From Flavobacterium sp. ENC (lineage in GTDB: Bacteria > Bacteroidota > Bacteroidia > Flavobacteriales > Flavobacteriaceae), in assembly GCF_020991415.1 (NCBI RefSeq), contig NZ_JAJMOY010000002.1, forward strand, positions 1 to 64,000: a stretch of 64,000 nt of DNA, in the 5' to 3' direction. This document shows positions 7,899 to 16,717 of this stretch, one piece after another. How positions within the stretch are numbered: the stretch's first letter is position 1; each line of letters starts with the position of its first letter. A program made the position numbers and the translations under genes. Under the pieces are notes generated by a model, which made no database searches, was not told the origin of the DNA, and was given only the letters and a program-made list of their open reading frames with translations.

Positions 7899-8477
7899 TT
7901 ATATCTTCTTCACGTACTGCGTGATAATTACAATCTGTTGTCCGTCTACTTTTCCTTCTATGTATTCGGCATTTTCATGGTCCAGACGAATGTTACGAAC
8001 AGCAGTTCCCTGCTTGGCCACCATGCTTGATCCTTTTACCTTTAGATCTTTGATTAAAACAACAGAATCCCCGTGTTCTAAAATTACGCCGTTGCTGTCA
8101 CGGTGAATCAGTTTGTTTTCATCTTCTTCGCCTTCGCCTGTTGCTTTTGCCCAGGCCAGCGTATCTTCGTCCAGGTACATCATATCGAGTAATTCCTGTG
8201 GCCATCCTGCAGCACGAAGGCGGCTTAACATTCTCCAGGCCACAACCTGTACGGCAACATTCTCATTCCACATGCTGTCGTTTAAGCATCTCCAGTGATT
8301 TAAATCGACATTATCCGGATTTTCAATCTGGTCTACACAAGTGCCGCATGCCATTACGCTTTCGTCAATCCCGCCTTTTTGGGTGGGCAGAACCGTATAT
8401 ACTTTAAGGTTTTCGGTTGCGCCGCAAAGTTCACATTTCGATCCGCTGCGTTTGTTTAATTCTCTTTCTATGCTCAT
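7899..8477 (-). CDS. phnA: PhnA/YjdM family protein
   Basis: A 192-residue protein. The N-terminal zinc-ribbon part has CELCG (about 15-19) and CGTCVDQ (about 44-50). The C-terminal PhnA domain starts near DSNGVILEHGDSVVLIKDLKVKGSS, which is a very characteristic string. The family was named from the E. coli phosphonate region, but it is not required for phosphonate use and its role is unclear. It stands alone on the minus strand. The name is a family label, not a function. Confidence 0.9.
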   Translation of the reverse strand: MSIERELNKRSGSKCELCGATENLKVYTVLPTQKGGIDESVMACGTCVDQIENPDNVDLNHWRCLNDSMWNENVAVQVVAWRMLSRLRAAGWPQELLDMMYLDEDTLAWAKATGEGEEDENKLIHRDSNGVILEHGDSVVLIKDLKVKGSSMVAKQGTAVRNIRLDHENAEYIEGKVDGQQIVIITQYVKKI

Positions 8478-8550
8478 TTTTATGATCTTATTTTTTGGCG
8501 AAAGTAGAGTTAAATACTACGTTTCGCAAATTATACCTGAAGATTAAATG

Positions 8551-9162
8551 CTAATTGCGTTTCACTTCATAAATTTTCTTTTCATTATAAAGTTTCAGCA
8601 TATCTTTTTTAGATATGTTAGATTTCTTTGTATAATTTTTGTCAATATCAATTTTATCCATCTCTGTTTTACTACCTATTTCCATATCATTCAGGAAAAC
8701 AGTCAGACTGTCTTTTGAAACCTGATTTATTTTTATGGTAGTATAATAGCCTTCAACTGAGTCTAAATAATAAATATCTCCGGCTTTTGGATCTTTAATA
8801 AAGCTTGCCGTGTCTAAGTCTGTCTGATGTGAACTGTAGGAAACAAGACCGATAATAGCAGCAATTAAAAACAACCCTGAAAACATCCAGATCGGAGTCT
8901 TCACTTTGTTTTTTTCTTTTTCTCTTTCCAGTTTTTGCTGTATTGGCGCTGGTAATTCTTTTTGTTCGAATGTTTTTTTGCAAGAATTACATTCGGCAAA
9001 AGTTAATTTTTTGATTGGGAAAAAAGGGATGAGATACAAGTGACCATATTTTCCAAATACGCTGTAAATCATTGACACATTGCTGTTGCAATTGGGACAA
9101 TCTACATTAATAATTTGCCCATTTCTTAGATTCGTAGCTTTGGTTCCGTAATAAAATACCAT
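8551..9162 (-). CDS. Zinc-ribbon membrane protein (paralogue A)
   Basis: A 203-residue protein with an N-terminal double CxxC zinc ribbon (CPNCNS near residue 22, CNSCKKTF near 57), a single TM helix at about residues 93-112, and an extracytoplasmic domain with GYYTTIKI and a basic C-terminus. The same architecture and many identical positions occur in the protein at 10625-11260. A minus-strand box TATTTTTG at 9186-9193 fits a promoter for the ATG at 9162. The function is unknown. The soluble domain may bind a ligand while the ribbon sits in the cytoplasm. Confidence 0.7.
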   Translation of the reverse strand: MVFYYGTKATNLRNGQIINVDCPNCNSNVSMIYSVFGKYGHLYLIPFFPIKKLTFAECNSCKKTFEQKELPAPIQQKLEREKEKNKVKTPIWMFSGLFLIAAIIGLVSYSSHQTDLDTASFIKDPKAGDIYYLDSVEGYYTTIKINQVSKDSLTVFLNDMEIGSKTEMDKIDIDKNYTKKSNISKKDMLKLYNEKKIYEVKRN

Positions 9163-9246
9163 TTTTAGTGTTTTGGTTAATTGTACAAAAATAGATATAT
9201 ATCTTACTTCTCCAAATTTATATTTTTAAGTTAAATTTAGCTGGAA

Positions 9247-9705
9247 TTACTTCTTCACCCTAACCGCATCCGGTACCAATAATTCATATTCCCCATTATT
9301 ACGCAATACATCACGCACAATGCTGGAGCTGATGTAAGATGTTTTTGCAGCCGTTAAAAGAAATACCGTTTCTATCTTCGAAAGGCGTCTGTTGGTATGT
9401 GCAATTGCTTTTTCGAATTCGAAATCGGCCGGATTTCGCAAGCCTCTTAAAATGAAATTCGCTTTTAGTTTTTTGGCCAGATCTATGGTCAGTCCTTCAT
9501 AAGTGATCACCGAAATTTTGGGTTCGTCTTTAAAGGTTTCTTCGATAAAACGTTTTCGCTCTTCCAGTGAAAACATGTATTTTTTTTCGGCATTAACACC
9601 AATCGCAATTACAATTTCGTCAAACAGGGAAATTCCTCTTTTGATAATATCTTCGTGTCCCAGCGTAATCGGATCAAATGATCCGGGGAATATGGCTTTT
9701 CTCAT
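9247..9705 (-). CDS. coaD: Pantetheine-phosphate adenylyltransferase
   Basis: A 152-residue enzyme that makes dephospho-CoA from 4'-phosphopantetheine and ATP in coenzyme A synthesis. The nucleotidyltransferase signature FPGSFDPITLGHEDII is at 6-21, with the T/HxGH-type H at 18. RGLRNPADFEFE (about 89-100) and the second ATP motif YISSSIVRDV (about 122-131) follow. The length is normal for the family. It lies between the paralogue A gene and the DUF421 gene on the same strand. Confidence 0.97.
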   Translation of the reverse strand: MRKAIFPGSFDPITLGHEDIIKRGISLFDEIVIAIGVNAEKKYMFSLEERKRFIEETFKDEPKISVITYEGLTIDLAKKLKANFILRGLRNPADFEFEKAIAHTNRRLSKIETVFLLTAAKTSYISSSIVRDVLRNNGEYELLVPDAVRVKK

Positions 9706-9903
9706 TTTTTAAGGTTCAGAGTTTATTTAAGGTTCAGAGATTCAAAGTTACAAAGGTTCAGAGTTTTTTAATGAAACAAGCTAAAGCTTTTTTTTAAGGT
9801 TCAGAGGTTCAAAGTATATTAATTAGGCATGCTAAAGTTTTATTTGTTTTTATTGGAATTTGGAATTTATCCAGATCGCTATAAAAATTGGAATTTAACT
9901 CTA
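9706..9903. repeat. Intergenic short repeats (aaggttcagag family)
   Basis: The word aaggttcagag recurs at least four times between coaD and the DUF421 gene. I see no gene here. The words belong to the degenerate intergenic families found elsewhere in the window. Confidence 0.5.
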
Positions 9904-10596
9904 TTACGTTATTCTAAGTGTTTTAATGGCCGGAACCCACTCGTCTTTTTGGCACACTTCGCATTTAGCAGTTCCCGGCTTTTGTTCTTCGGTATGGCCG
10001 CAAAAAGTACAGGCATGAACACCTTCATTTTCGATCAGTTTACTTTTTTTATTGAATGCGGCGGGTAATATGGGTAAGCCGTATTTTACCTCATTATCTT
10101 CATAAAAAAATACGCTTACTTCACCGCTGGTTTCGATAAAGGCATGTTTTACCTGTCCAAGATGTTCGATGGATTTTATGCGTAGTTCTGAGAAAAATTC
10201 ATCCTGTGCGAGACTTTCTTTTTTGAATGTGGCAATCGAAAATTTACCGTTATTGATTAAGCATTCGGTTTTACCTTCAATGAATTCCTCAAATTTTTTG
10301 CTCTTTCCCGTAAGCCAGGTTACGCCACGGTATAAAGCAATAATTACAGTAAAAACGATGGCTGCAGGAACAATGCCGACATCTTCATAAAACATAGGAT
10401 CTCCGGCTGCAGAACCTAAGGCAATAATAATGACGGTTTCGAAAATGGACAGTTGTTTTACACCCCTTTTTCCGGCAAGTTTTAAAGTCAGTAATAAAAT
10501 CGTAAACATCACTGTGGATCGAAAAATCACTTCCAGTGCAAAATTCTCCGGGAGATCGTTATAAAATATTCTGTTCCATTCGAAAATTTCTTTCAT
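9904..10596 (-). CDS. DUF421 (YetF-like) membrane protein with C-terminal zinc ribbon
   Basis: A 230-residue protein with three predicted TM helices in the first 95 residues, including the family hallmark GKRGVKQLSIFE (about 43-54). A cytoplasmic YetF-type domain follows (FSELRIKSIEHLGQVKHAFIE region). The tail carries two CxxC pairs, CTFCG and CEVCQ, about 20 residues apart, which looks like a rubredoxin-type zinc ribbon. The biochemical role is unknown. Relatives affect spore or envelope stress in Bacillus. It is followed on the same strand by coaD. Confidence 0.85.
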   Translation of the reverse strand: MKEIFEWNRIFYNDLPENFALEVIFRSTVMFTILLLTLKLAGKRGVKQLSIFETVIIIALGSAAGDPMFYEDVGIVPAAIVFTVIIALYRGVTWLTGKSKKFEEFIEGKTECLINNGKFSIATFKKESLAQDEFFSELRIKSIEHLGQVKHAFIETSGEVSVFFYEDNEVKYGLPILPAAFNKKSKLIENEGVHACTFCGHTEEQKPGTAKCEVCQKDEWVPAIKTLRIT

Positions 10597-10624
10597 TTTT
10601 TTGAGGTTCTAAGTTTCTGAGCAG

Positions 10625-11260
10625 CTAAGGTACTAAGACCTGCTTATTTAAATTTAGATTTTTTCGGGTGATTTTTATAATATCACCATCTTCGTAAAGT
10701 TTATTTAATTCTTTTCGGGAGTATTTAATTTTACGATCTGAATAGTTTTCTGTCTGATCAATCTCGTCGACTTCGTAGGGTAAATAAGCATTATAATCAT
10801 TTTGGGTAGATTGAATGGTGTCTTTAGTGACTTTGTCAATTCGCATTGTTGAATAATATCCGCTGGATAGTTTTACGTTATAAACATCTCCTTCGATTGG
10901 GTTTTTAATTAAAACACTGGTTTTATCTTTATTATTCAAATAGTTATTAATGCTGTAAATAAGAAACAAAGCGACTATAATTGAACCTGTAAACAACCAA
11001 ATTGAACTCCCTAATTTTATATTTTTAAGTGTCTCCTGAGCATTTTGAGGTAAGTCTTCGTAATCAAAAACTTCCTTGCATTCACTACATTCTATGTTTA
11101 CATATTTTCCTACTGGAAATAATGGAATTAAAGTAATGTAAGTATATCTTTTGTAAATGCTAAAATTTAAAGTGTTTTCATTTTTACAGTTCGGGCATTT
11201 TTCATTTAGGAGTGTGCCATTTTGAACATTCAAATCTCGAGTTCCAACTAGAAGCATCAT
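10625..11260 (-). CDS. Zinc-ribbon membrane protein (paralogue B)
   Basis: A 211-residue paralogue of the protein at 8551-9162. It has an N-terminal CPNCKNE / CSECKEVF zinc ribbon, one TM helix at about residues 90-110, then an outer domain with GYYSTMRIDKVTKD and SRKELNKLYEDGD. The first two codons are both ATG, and either may start. It lies 28 bases upstream of the DUF421 gene on the same strand and may be co-transcribed with it. The function is unknown. Confidence 0.7.
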   Translation of the reverse strand: MMLLVGTRDLNVQNGTLLNEKCPNCKNENTLNFSIYKRYTYITLIPLFPVGKYVNIECSECKEVFDYEDLPQNAQETLKNIKLGSSIWLFTGSIIVALFLIYSINNYLNNKDKTSVLIKNPIEGDVYNVKLSSGYYSTMRIDKVTKDTIQSTQNDYNAYLPYEVDEIDQTENYSDRKIKYSRKELNKLYEDGDIIKITRKNLNLNKQVLVP

Positions 11261-11442
11261 AAATTATGGTTTTGTGTCATTTCGACGAAGGAGAAATTGC
11301 ATCCACAGAGCGGCACAAAGCCTCGTAAATTCATTAAGGGACTTCGATTTCGCTCAGTCTGAGAATAGTAGAGTAAAAAAAAAAATAAGGTTCCGAGATC
11401 TTATTAACTTAGCATCTCAGAACCTTAGTATCTTAGCAACTT

Positions 11443-12414
11443 TTAAGAAAGAGCCAGCTCAATCGCATTGGTAAACAAATCTTCCAGGGAGATTCCGGCT
11501 GCTTTGGCTTGTTGCGGAATCAGGCTTTCGGTTGTTAATCCGGGAATGGTATTCATTTCAAGCATGTATGGCTCGTTGTCTACGATAATGAATTCGCTTC
11601 TCGAGAAACCTTTCATTTTCAACACTTCGTAAGCACGTTTTGCCGTTTCTCCCACTTTTTGAGTTAATTCGTCTGAAATTCTGGCAGGTGTTATTTCCTG
11701 TGACTTTCCTTCGTATTTCGCTTCGTAGTCAAAGAAATCATTGTCTGATACAATTTCTGTAATCGGTAAAACTTTGATTTCTCCTTTATAATTAATAACA
11801 CCAACCGAAACTTCTGTTCCGTCAAGGAAACTTTCGATGATGATTTCGTTGTCTTCTTTGTAAGCCACTTCAATAGCAATTGGCAATTCTGCTTCTGTTT
11901 TTACTTTTGAAATTCCGAAGCTTGAACCTGCTTTGTTTGGTTTAACGAAACAGGGTAAACCTACTTTTTTTACAATTTCGGCTGTATTGATGGCATCACC
12001 TTTGTTCAGGTAATAGGAAATTGCCGTTTTGATTCCGTAAGGTTTTAAAACCGAAAGCAAATCACGTTTATTAAAAGTCAATGCGGACTGGTAGTAATCA
12101 CAGGAAGATTGTGGGATATTTAATAATTCGAAATAAGCCTGCATGAGTCCGTCTTCGCCCGGAGTTCCGTGGATGGCATTGAAAACGCAGTCGAAAGTGA
12201 TTTTTTGTCCGTTTACGGTAACGGAGAAATCATTTTTATCAATTGGAAATTCAGCATCGTTTTCATCTACATAGACCCATTTTTCCTTAAAAATATGAAT
12301 ACGGAAACCGGCATATTTTGTTTTGTCAAGGTATTGGTGTACGACGTTTCCGCTGATAAGAGAAATTTTATATTCGCTTGAATATCCGCCCATGATAATG
12401 GCTATGTTTTTCAT
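11443..12414 (-). CDS. ddl: D-alanine--D-alanine ligase
   Basis: A 323-residue ATP-grasp enzyme that makes the D-Ala-D-Ala dipeptide of peptidoglycan in the cytoplasm. It shows the N-terminal GGYSSEYKISLISG, VFNAIHGTPGEDG (about 80-92), the ATP-grasp core PCFVKPNKAGSSFGISK (about 155-171), IIESFLDGTEVSVGV and the C-terminal LEMNTIPGLTTESLIPQQA. Its length and motifs are complete. It is monocistronic, with repeats on both sides. Confidence 0.97.
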   Translation of the reverse strand: MKNIAIIMGGYSSEYKISLISGNVVHQYLDKTKYAGFRIHIFKEKWVYVDENDAEFPIDKNDFSVTVNGQKITFDCVFNAIHGTPGEDGLMQAYFELLNIPQSSCDYYQSALTFNKRDLLSVLKPYGIKTAISYYLNKGDAINTAEIVKKVGLPCFVKPNKAGSSFGISKVKTEAELPIAIEVAYKEDNEIIIESFLDGTEVSVGVINYKGEIKVLPITEIVSDNDFFDYEAKYEGKSQEITPARISDELTQKVGETAKRAYEVLKMKGFSRSEFIIVDNEPYMLEMNTIPGLTTESLIPQQAKAAGISLEDLFTNAIELALS

Positions 12415-12722
12415 TTTTTGATGTTTATTTGTTTAAGCGTTTATTTGTTTATTGTTATTGTTTCTTTGTTTCAGGTTTTCTTTGTTTCAGGTTTTTACCG
12501 TGATTCTCACTTTTGTCAGGCTGAGCGACATTTAAACTTTTTGTCAGGCTGAGCGAAGTCGAAGCCCACGTTTGCTGCATCACTTTGCGGGGGCTTCGAC
12601 TTCGCTCAGCCTGACAATTTGAACTTCGATAAGTGTGACACTTCGACTTCGCTCAGCCTGACAATCCGGTTTCGTTCAGCCTGACAAACAAAACTTAAAA
12701 TGTTTTATTAAAACAAGTGTTC
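12415..12722. repeat. Intergenic repeats: ctttgtttcagg and TGTCAGGCTGAGCGAAGTCGAAG families
   Basis: Two degenerate families occur here. One is ctttgtttcaggttt near 12465-12500. The other is a set of direct and inverted copies of tgtcaggctgagcgaagtcg and its inverse, from 12515 to 12687. No gene is visible. A further inverse copy (cttcgacttcgctcaggatg) continues at 12811-12870. Confidence 0.75.
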
Positions 12723-12723
12723 T

Positions 12724-12800
12724 AGCCCTGATGGAAGCGGCATCCTTTTGTGCCGGTGTTCGGCATAAAAGATACAGCGGACAGCAGGAAATGGCTCCTG
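12724..12800 (+). ncRNA. Conserved structured element, copy A
   Basis: It begins agccctgatgg, contains the hairpin ccttttgtgccg / cggcataaaag, and ends with a caggaaatggctcctg hairpin. Copy B at 23656-23733 keeps both hairpins and most of the flanking words while differing in the loops. I recall similar elements scattered in Flavobacterium genomes, possibly the Flavo-1 RNA motif, but cannot verify this. It lies about 160 bases before the PASTA-domain gene. Whether it is transcribed is unknown. Confidence 0.5.
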
Positions 12801-12934
12801 AAAATCATCCTTCGACTTCGCTCAGGATGACAAACGGCTTCGCTCAGGATGACAATCGGCTTCGATCAGGACAACAATCCTTATACTTTCTTGTTTTAAA
12901 CAAAATTATCATTTTTTTTGAAACGAAATAGGTT

Positions 12935-12942
12935 TATCTTTG
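12935..12942 (+). promoter_or_regulatory. -7 promoter box (TATCTTTG)
   Basis: A perfect TAnnTTTG match 20 bases before the ATG at 12963. It excludes the upstream in-frame ATG at 12918 as the start of the PASTA gene. Confidence 0.7.
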
Positions 12943-12962
12943 CGACAACTAAAAATAATTTT

Positions 12963-13586
12963 ATGAGTTTACGTAAGTATTTAACAAGCCGTGTATTTTT
13001 TCTTCAAGTATTAGGTGCGGCTGCTATTATTGCAGTTTTGGGGTATTTGTTTATGCATTGGCTGACTTTTACAACGGATCACGGGAACGAAATAACCGTT
13101 CCGAATTTATCTAAACTGACAGAAGAACAAGTTGAAAGTAAGCTGGACGAATTAGACCTGGACTATGTGCTTTTGGACAGTGTTGATTACAGAAGTGAAT
13201 TTCCTAAATACAGTGTTGTGGAGCAGGATCCATTGCCCGGGACAAAGGTAAAAGTAGGAAGAAAAATATATATTAAAATTAATGCATCCGGTTTTTCGTC
13301 CGTTAAAATTCCGGACTTAATCGAAAAAACCTATCGTGAAGCGGTTCCGACCCTAAAAGCATTAGGGCTTGAAGAAGGAACAATCACTTATATTCCGAAC
13401 CTTGGAAAAGATATGGTCCTGGAGATGCGTTATAAAGGAAGAAACTTAAAAGTAGGAGACCGCGTGCTCAAAGCTTCTAAAATTGATTTGGTTTTAGGAG
13501 ACGGAAAAGCATCGTATGTAGACGACAGTCAGGCGACAGACAGTTTAGCTGCGCCGGCAACTGAAACCCCAAAAGATGAACAATAA
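12963..13586 (+). CDS. PASTA-domain membrane protein
   Basis: A 207-residue protein with a short cytoplasmic N-terminus, one TM helix (about residues 14-32), then PASTA repeats in the periplasm. The first runs from ITVPNLSKLTEEQV to YIKINA (about 42-110), the second from VKIPDLIEKTYREAV to LVLG (about 115-180). A Ser/Thr/Ala/Pro tail follows. PASTA domains bind peptidoglycan-like ligands, but here no kinase or transpeptidase domain is attached. The gene overlaps the next by 11 bases, so they form an operon. The start at 12963 is set by the promoter box at 12935-12942. Confidence 0.88.
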   Translation: MSLRKYLTSRVFFLQVLGAAAIIAVLGYLFMHWLTFTTDHGNEITVPNLSKLTEEQVESKLDELDLDYVLLDSVDYRSEFPKYSVVEQDPLPGTKVKVGRKIYIKINASGFSSVKIPDLIEKTYREAVPTLKALGLEEGTITYIPNLGKDMVLEMRYKGRNLKVGDRVLKASKIDLVLGDGKASYVDDSQATDSLAAPATETPKDEQ

Positions 13587-14619
13587 TAATGAAAATTTAG
13601 ATCTGGAAGACGAATTATTCGAACATTTCAGATTTGAAGTCCCTAAAGGTCAGGCGCTGTTGCGTATTGACAAATACCTAATGAATTTGATTCAGAATGC
13701 GACCCGAAATAAAATTCAGAACGCAGCCACTGAAGGAAACATTTTTGTAAATGATATTCCTGTAAAATCAAATTATAAAGTAAAACCATTTGATGTGGTG
13801 ACCGTAATGCTGACTCACCCTCCGTTTGAAAACCATATTCTTCCGGAAGATCTTCCGTTGAATATTGTCTATGAAGATGATGCCTTGTTACTGATTAACA
13901 AAGAACCCGGAATGGTGGTACACCCTGGCCACGGAAATTACACCGGAACTTTGGTGAATGCCCTGGCGCATCATTTTGACAATCTGCCTATGAACAGCAG
14001 CGAGCGACCTGGTTTGGTGCACCGAATCGATAAGGACACGTCCGGACTTTTGGTGGTAGCCAAAACGGAAGCGGCCATGACACATCTGGCCAAACAGTTT
14101 GAAGCTAAAACTTCGGAACGCGAATATATTGCCCTTGTTTGGGGGAATGTGGCCGAAGAGGAAGGAACAATTGAAGGAAATCTTGCCAGACACCTGAAAG
14201 ACCGCATGCAGATGGCTGTTTTTGCTGATCCTGAAATCGGGAAACCTGCGATTACACATTATAAAGTATTGGAACGTTTTGGTTATGTGACTTTGATTTC
14301 CTGTCGATTAGAAACAGGAAGAACGCACCAGATTCGTGCCCATATGAAGCATATCGGACATCCGTTGTTTAATGACGAACGTTATGGCGGCCATTTGATC
14401 CTGAAAGGAACTACGTTTACAAAATACAAACAGTTTATAGAAAATTGTTTTAAAGCTTTGCCGCGTCAGGCACTGCATGCTAAAACACTTGGCTTTGTGC
14501 ATCCGAATACCGGAGAAATGATGCGTTTTGATACTGAGTTACCACAAGATTTCCAGGATTGTATCGAGAAATGGCGCAATTACGGGAAGTCGCATAATAT
14601 GGAAGAAGAGGAAAATTAA
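13576..14619 (+). CDS. rluD: RluD-family 23S rRNA pseudouridine synthase
   Basis: A 347-residue RluA/RluD-type enzyme. The N-terminal S4 RNA-binding domain spans about residues 20-80 (LRIDKYLMNLI, NGIFVNDIPVK-like). The catalytic motif HRIDKDTSGLLVVAK contains the active-site Asp (about residue 155), and GRTHQIRAHMKHIGHP lies downstream. The family isomerises uridines in helix 69 of 23S rRNA or related sites, and the exact target cannot be read from sequence. It overlaps the PASTA gene by 11 bases, a pairing I believe is common in Flavobacteria. Confidence 0.93.
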   Translation: MNNNNENLDLEDELFEHFRFEVPKGQALLRIDKYLMNLIQNATRNKIQNAATEGNIFVNDIPVKSNYKVKPFDVVTVMLTHPPFENHILPEDLPLNIVYEDDALLLINKEPGMVVHPGHGNYTGTLVNALAHHFDNLPMNSSERPGLVHRIDKDTSGLLVVAKTEAAMTHLAKQFEAKTSEREYIALVWGNVAEEEGTIEGNLARHLKDRMQMAVFADPEIGKPAITHYKVLERFGYVTLISCRLETGRTHQIRAHMKHIGHPLFNDERYGGHLILKGTTFTKYKQFIENCFKALPRQALHAKTLGFVHPNTGEMMRFDTELPQDFQDCIEKWRNYGKSHNMEEEEN

Positions 14620-14666
14620 TTAGATAATTTTTTAATTAGAAAATTAGATAATTCCTGATATTGAAA

Positions 14667-14690
14667 AAAGCTCCAGTCGGAGCTTTTTTT
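14667..14690. terminator. Bidirectional terminator
   Basis: An agctcc / ggagct stem with A and T runs. It ends at the first base of the stop codon of the minus-strand gene (14690-15304) and follows the rluD-like gene, so it can end both transcripts. Confidence 0.8.
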
Positions 14691-15304
14691 TATGGGATAT
14701 TTTTAATGGTTAAGTCCTTGATTTTTGCTTCTCCGTTGGTTAGGAAACCTAACTTGCCTTGTTGGCTTAACAGACTTTTTTCCAGAGAACATTCTAAGGC
14801 AGTTTCGTTATCGACTGAAAAGAACAATTGGTTGTGCAGCACTTTTATTTTTATGGAATACCATCTGTTGTTTTCTAATTTCATTGGTTTTTTAAATAAA
14901 GTCGGGCCTCCGCGTTTTTCATATTCATCCGTTCCTTTTTTGTAAACACCTCTTCCTATTACGATATTCTGGTCTATTTGGTAGAGATAGGTTCTGATAT
15001 AGTGTTCCTTATCGATGTTTAACATAATTTCAAACAGTGATTCTTTGGTCATATTGACGTTAAAATCGATTTCATAATTTTCGGGAAGGCTCTTTTTAGA
15101 TTCTATGACACCCCAATGCATGGGACCGCCAATTCCCCTTAAAGTGTCTTTTTCAAGAAACCATTCTGTTGGATTTAAGTTCCAGTCTGATTTTAGGGCA
15201 GCCGCGTGAGTTATTTTGTATTCTTTTTTTGTAGTGGCAATGGTGCCGCAACAGGAAGTGATTATTAGGGATAAGACTAATAACACAGGATATTTAATTT
15301 TCAT
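14690..15304 (-). CDS. Predicted lipoprotein with LamG/DUF1080-like fold
   Basis: A 204-residue lipoprotein with signal peptide MKIKYPVLLVLSLIITSC and lipidated Cys at about 18. The mature protein has the pattern of concanavalin-like jelly rolls seen in DUF1080/3-keto-disaccharide hydrolase relatives: NYEIDFNVNM, NRWYSIKIKVLHNQLFFSVD, GKLGFLTNGEAKIKDLTIKNI. No catalytic residues can be assigned. It starts 8 bases downstream of the ABC ATPase stop on the same strand, so the two are probably one operon. Confidence 0.75.
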   Translation of the reverse strand: MKIKYPVLLVLSLIITSCCGTIATTKKEYKITHAAALKSDWNLNPTEWFLEKDTLRGIGGPMHWGVIESKKSLPENYEIDFNVNMTKESLFEIMLNIDKEHYIRTYLYQIDQNIVIGRGVYKKGTDEYEKRGGPTLFKKPMKLENNRWYSIKIKVLHNQLFFSVDNETALECSLEKSLLSQQGKLGFLTNGEAKIKDLTIKNIP

Positions 15305-15312
15305 TTTGTTTT

Positions 15313-16554
15313 TTAGTTTTGTTCCGGGTGGTATTTGATTTTGCCGATTGACCCTGTGGGAGCCGGAAGCAATTCAAATACCGAAGTAGGAGCGAGGCCT
15401 GATTCGATGCGATGTGAAACGTATAAAATGCTGACATTCGTTTGCTGTTTGATGGTATTGATCAACTGAATAACCAAATCAACATTTTCATCGTCCAGAC
15501 CTTCCACAGGTTCATCCAGAATTAATAAAGGCGGATGTTTTAAAACCGCACGGACAATTAACGCGACTCTTTGCTGGCCAATAGAAAGATCGATGAAACG
15601 TTTTTTGCGCAAATCACTCATTTCAATTACTTCAAGCCATTGTGCCACGGTTTGTTTTTGCAAGGTTGTAGGCTCAATGTATAAACCTATGGAATCGAAA
15701 AACCCCGAAAGAATCATTTCTTCCAGAGTATGTCCTTTTTGGAATAGATCGGTCATGGAAGTCGTGAAGATTCCGATTTGTTTTTTGATGTCCCAGACGC
15801 TTTCCCCGGTTCCTTTTTTTCTTCCGAACAAATGTAAATCCTGGCCGAAACCTTTTGGATTATCTCCGGTAATCAAAGATAAAATCGTACTTTTTCCGGA
15901 ACCGTTTGGGCCGATCAACTGCCAAAATTCACCTTGTTTTATGGTCCATGAAATTTGGTCTACAATTTTTCGGTCGTCATAGCTTACGGAAACATTTTCC
16001 ATTTTGATTAAAACATTTTCGTCGAAGGAATGTGATTCCAAAGCTTTTGGAATTGCCGCTGTATTTAGCGTTTTATAAAGTTTTTCTATTTTTGAAAGAG
16101 GATGTAATTCAAAGGTATTGTCTTTGATCTGCGCTTTATTGGGCACGAAATGAAGTACATCTGTAACGCGGTTTACGATTTGAATAATAGCGATCTGCTC
16201 TGTTAAATCTTTTAAAGACTCGGCTAAAATGACACGCGAGGCCTGATCTAAATGGTCAAACGGATTATCGAAAATGATAAAGTCAGGTTTTTGGCTGATA
16301 CAGTATTTTAAAAACTCTTTTTTGCGTTCACCGGAAGAAAAGGTTCTCAATTGCCTGTGGGAATCCGGAGAAGCCTCAACAATGTCGTACTGGTATTCTT
16401 TTTCGATGAATTTTTCAATGGCAATATCTGAAAAGAGTATTCCTTTTTGATTGTTAAAAACGGCTAATTCTCCTTTGGCTTCGCCAGAAAGTAAAGTATC
16501 GATAAAGGCTTTTTTGTTTACCTGATTCGACAAAAGTATATCCCAATGCTGCAT
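15313..16554 (-). CDS. ATP-binding protein with two ABC domains, the first degenerate (ModF-like)
   Basis: A 413-residue protein with no TM segments. The second half is a complete ABC ATPase: Walker A GPNGSGKS (215-222), signature LSIGQ (323-327), Walker B LLILDEP (343-349) and a switch His in YVSHR. The first half keeps a signature (SSGER, 73-77) and a Walker B-like FIIFDNP, with Asn where the catalytic Glu should be, but no Walker A near residue 10. E. coli ModF has a comparable tandem layout. No permease gene is adjacent. The role is unknown. Confidence 0.85.
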   Translation of the reverse strand: MQHWDILLSNQVNKKAFIDTLLSGEAKGELAVFNNQKGILFSDIAIEKFIEKEYQYDIVEASPDSHRQLRTFSSGERKKEFLKYCISQKPDFIIFDNPFDHLDQASRVILAESLKDLTEQIAIIQIVNRVTDVLHFVPNKAQIKDNTFELHPLSKIEKLYKTLNTAAIPKALESHSFDENVLIKMENVSVSYDDRKIVDQISWTIKQGEFWQLIGPNGSGKSTILSLITGDNPKGFGQDLHLFGRKKGTGESVWDIKKQIGIFTTSMTDLFQKGHTLEEMILSGFFDSIGLYIEPTTLQKQTVAQWLEVIEMSDLRKKRFIDLSIGQQRVALIVRAVLKHPPLLILDEPVEGLDDENVDLVIQLINTIKQQTNVSILYVSHRIESGLAPTSVFELLPAPTGSIGKIKYHPEQN

Positions 16555-16717
16555 TTCTGTTTTTTAATAGAATTGTTTTTACCTGTTGCGTATATCTTTA
16601 ACAAACAAAAACATAGATTAATAGTTGTTTTTGCCACAGATTAACTGATTAGCACAGATTTTAAAATCATTTCAATCCGGTAATCTGTGGCTAATAATTG
16701 TGAATTTTACTTCGCGG

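Noticed and set aside
12731..12931. 66-residue plus-strand ORF
   Set aside because: It covers the structured element and repeat words, and has no recognisable protein features.
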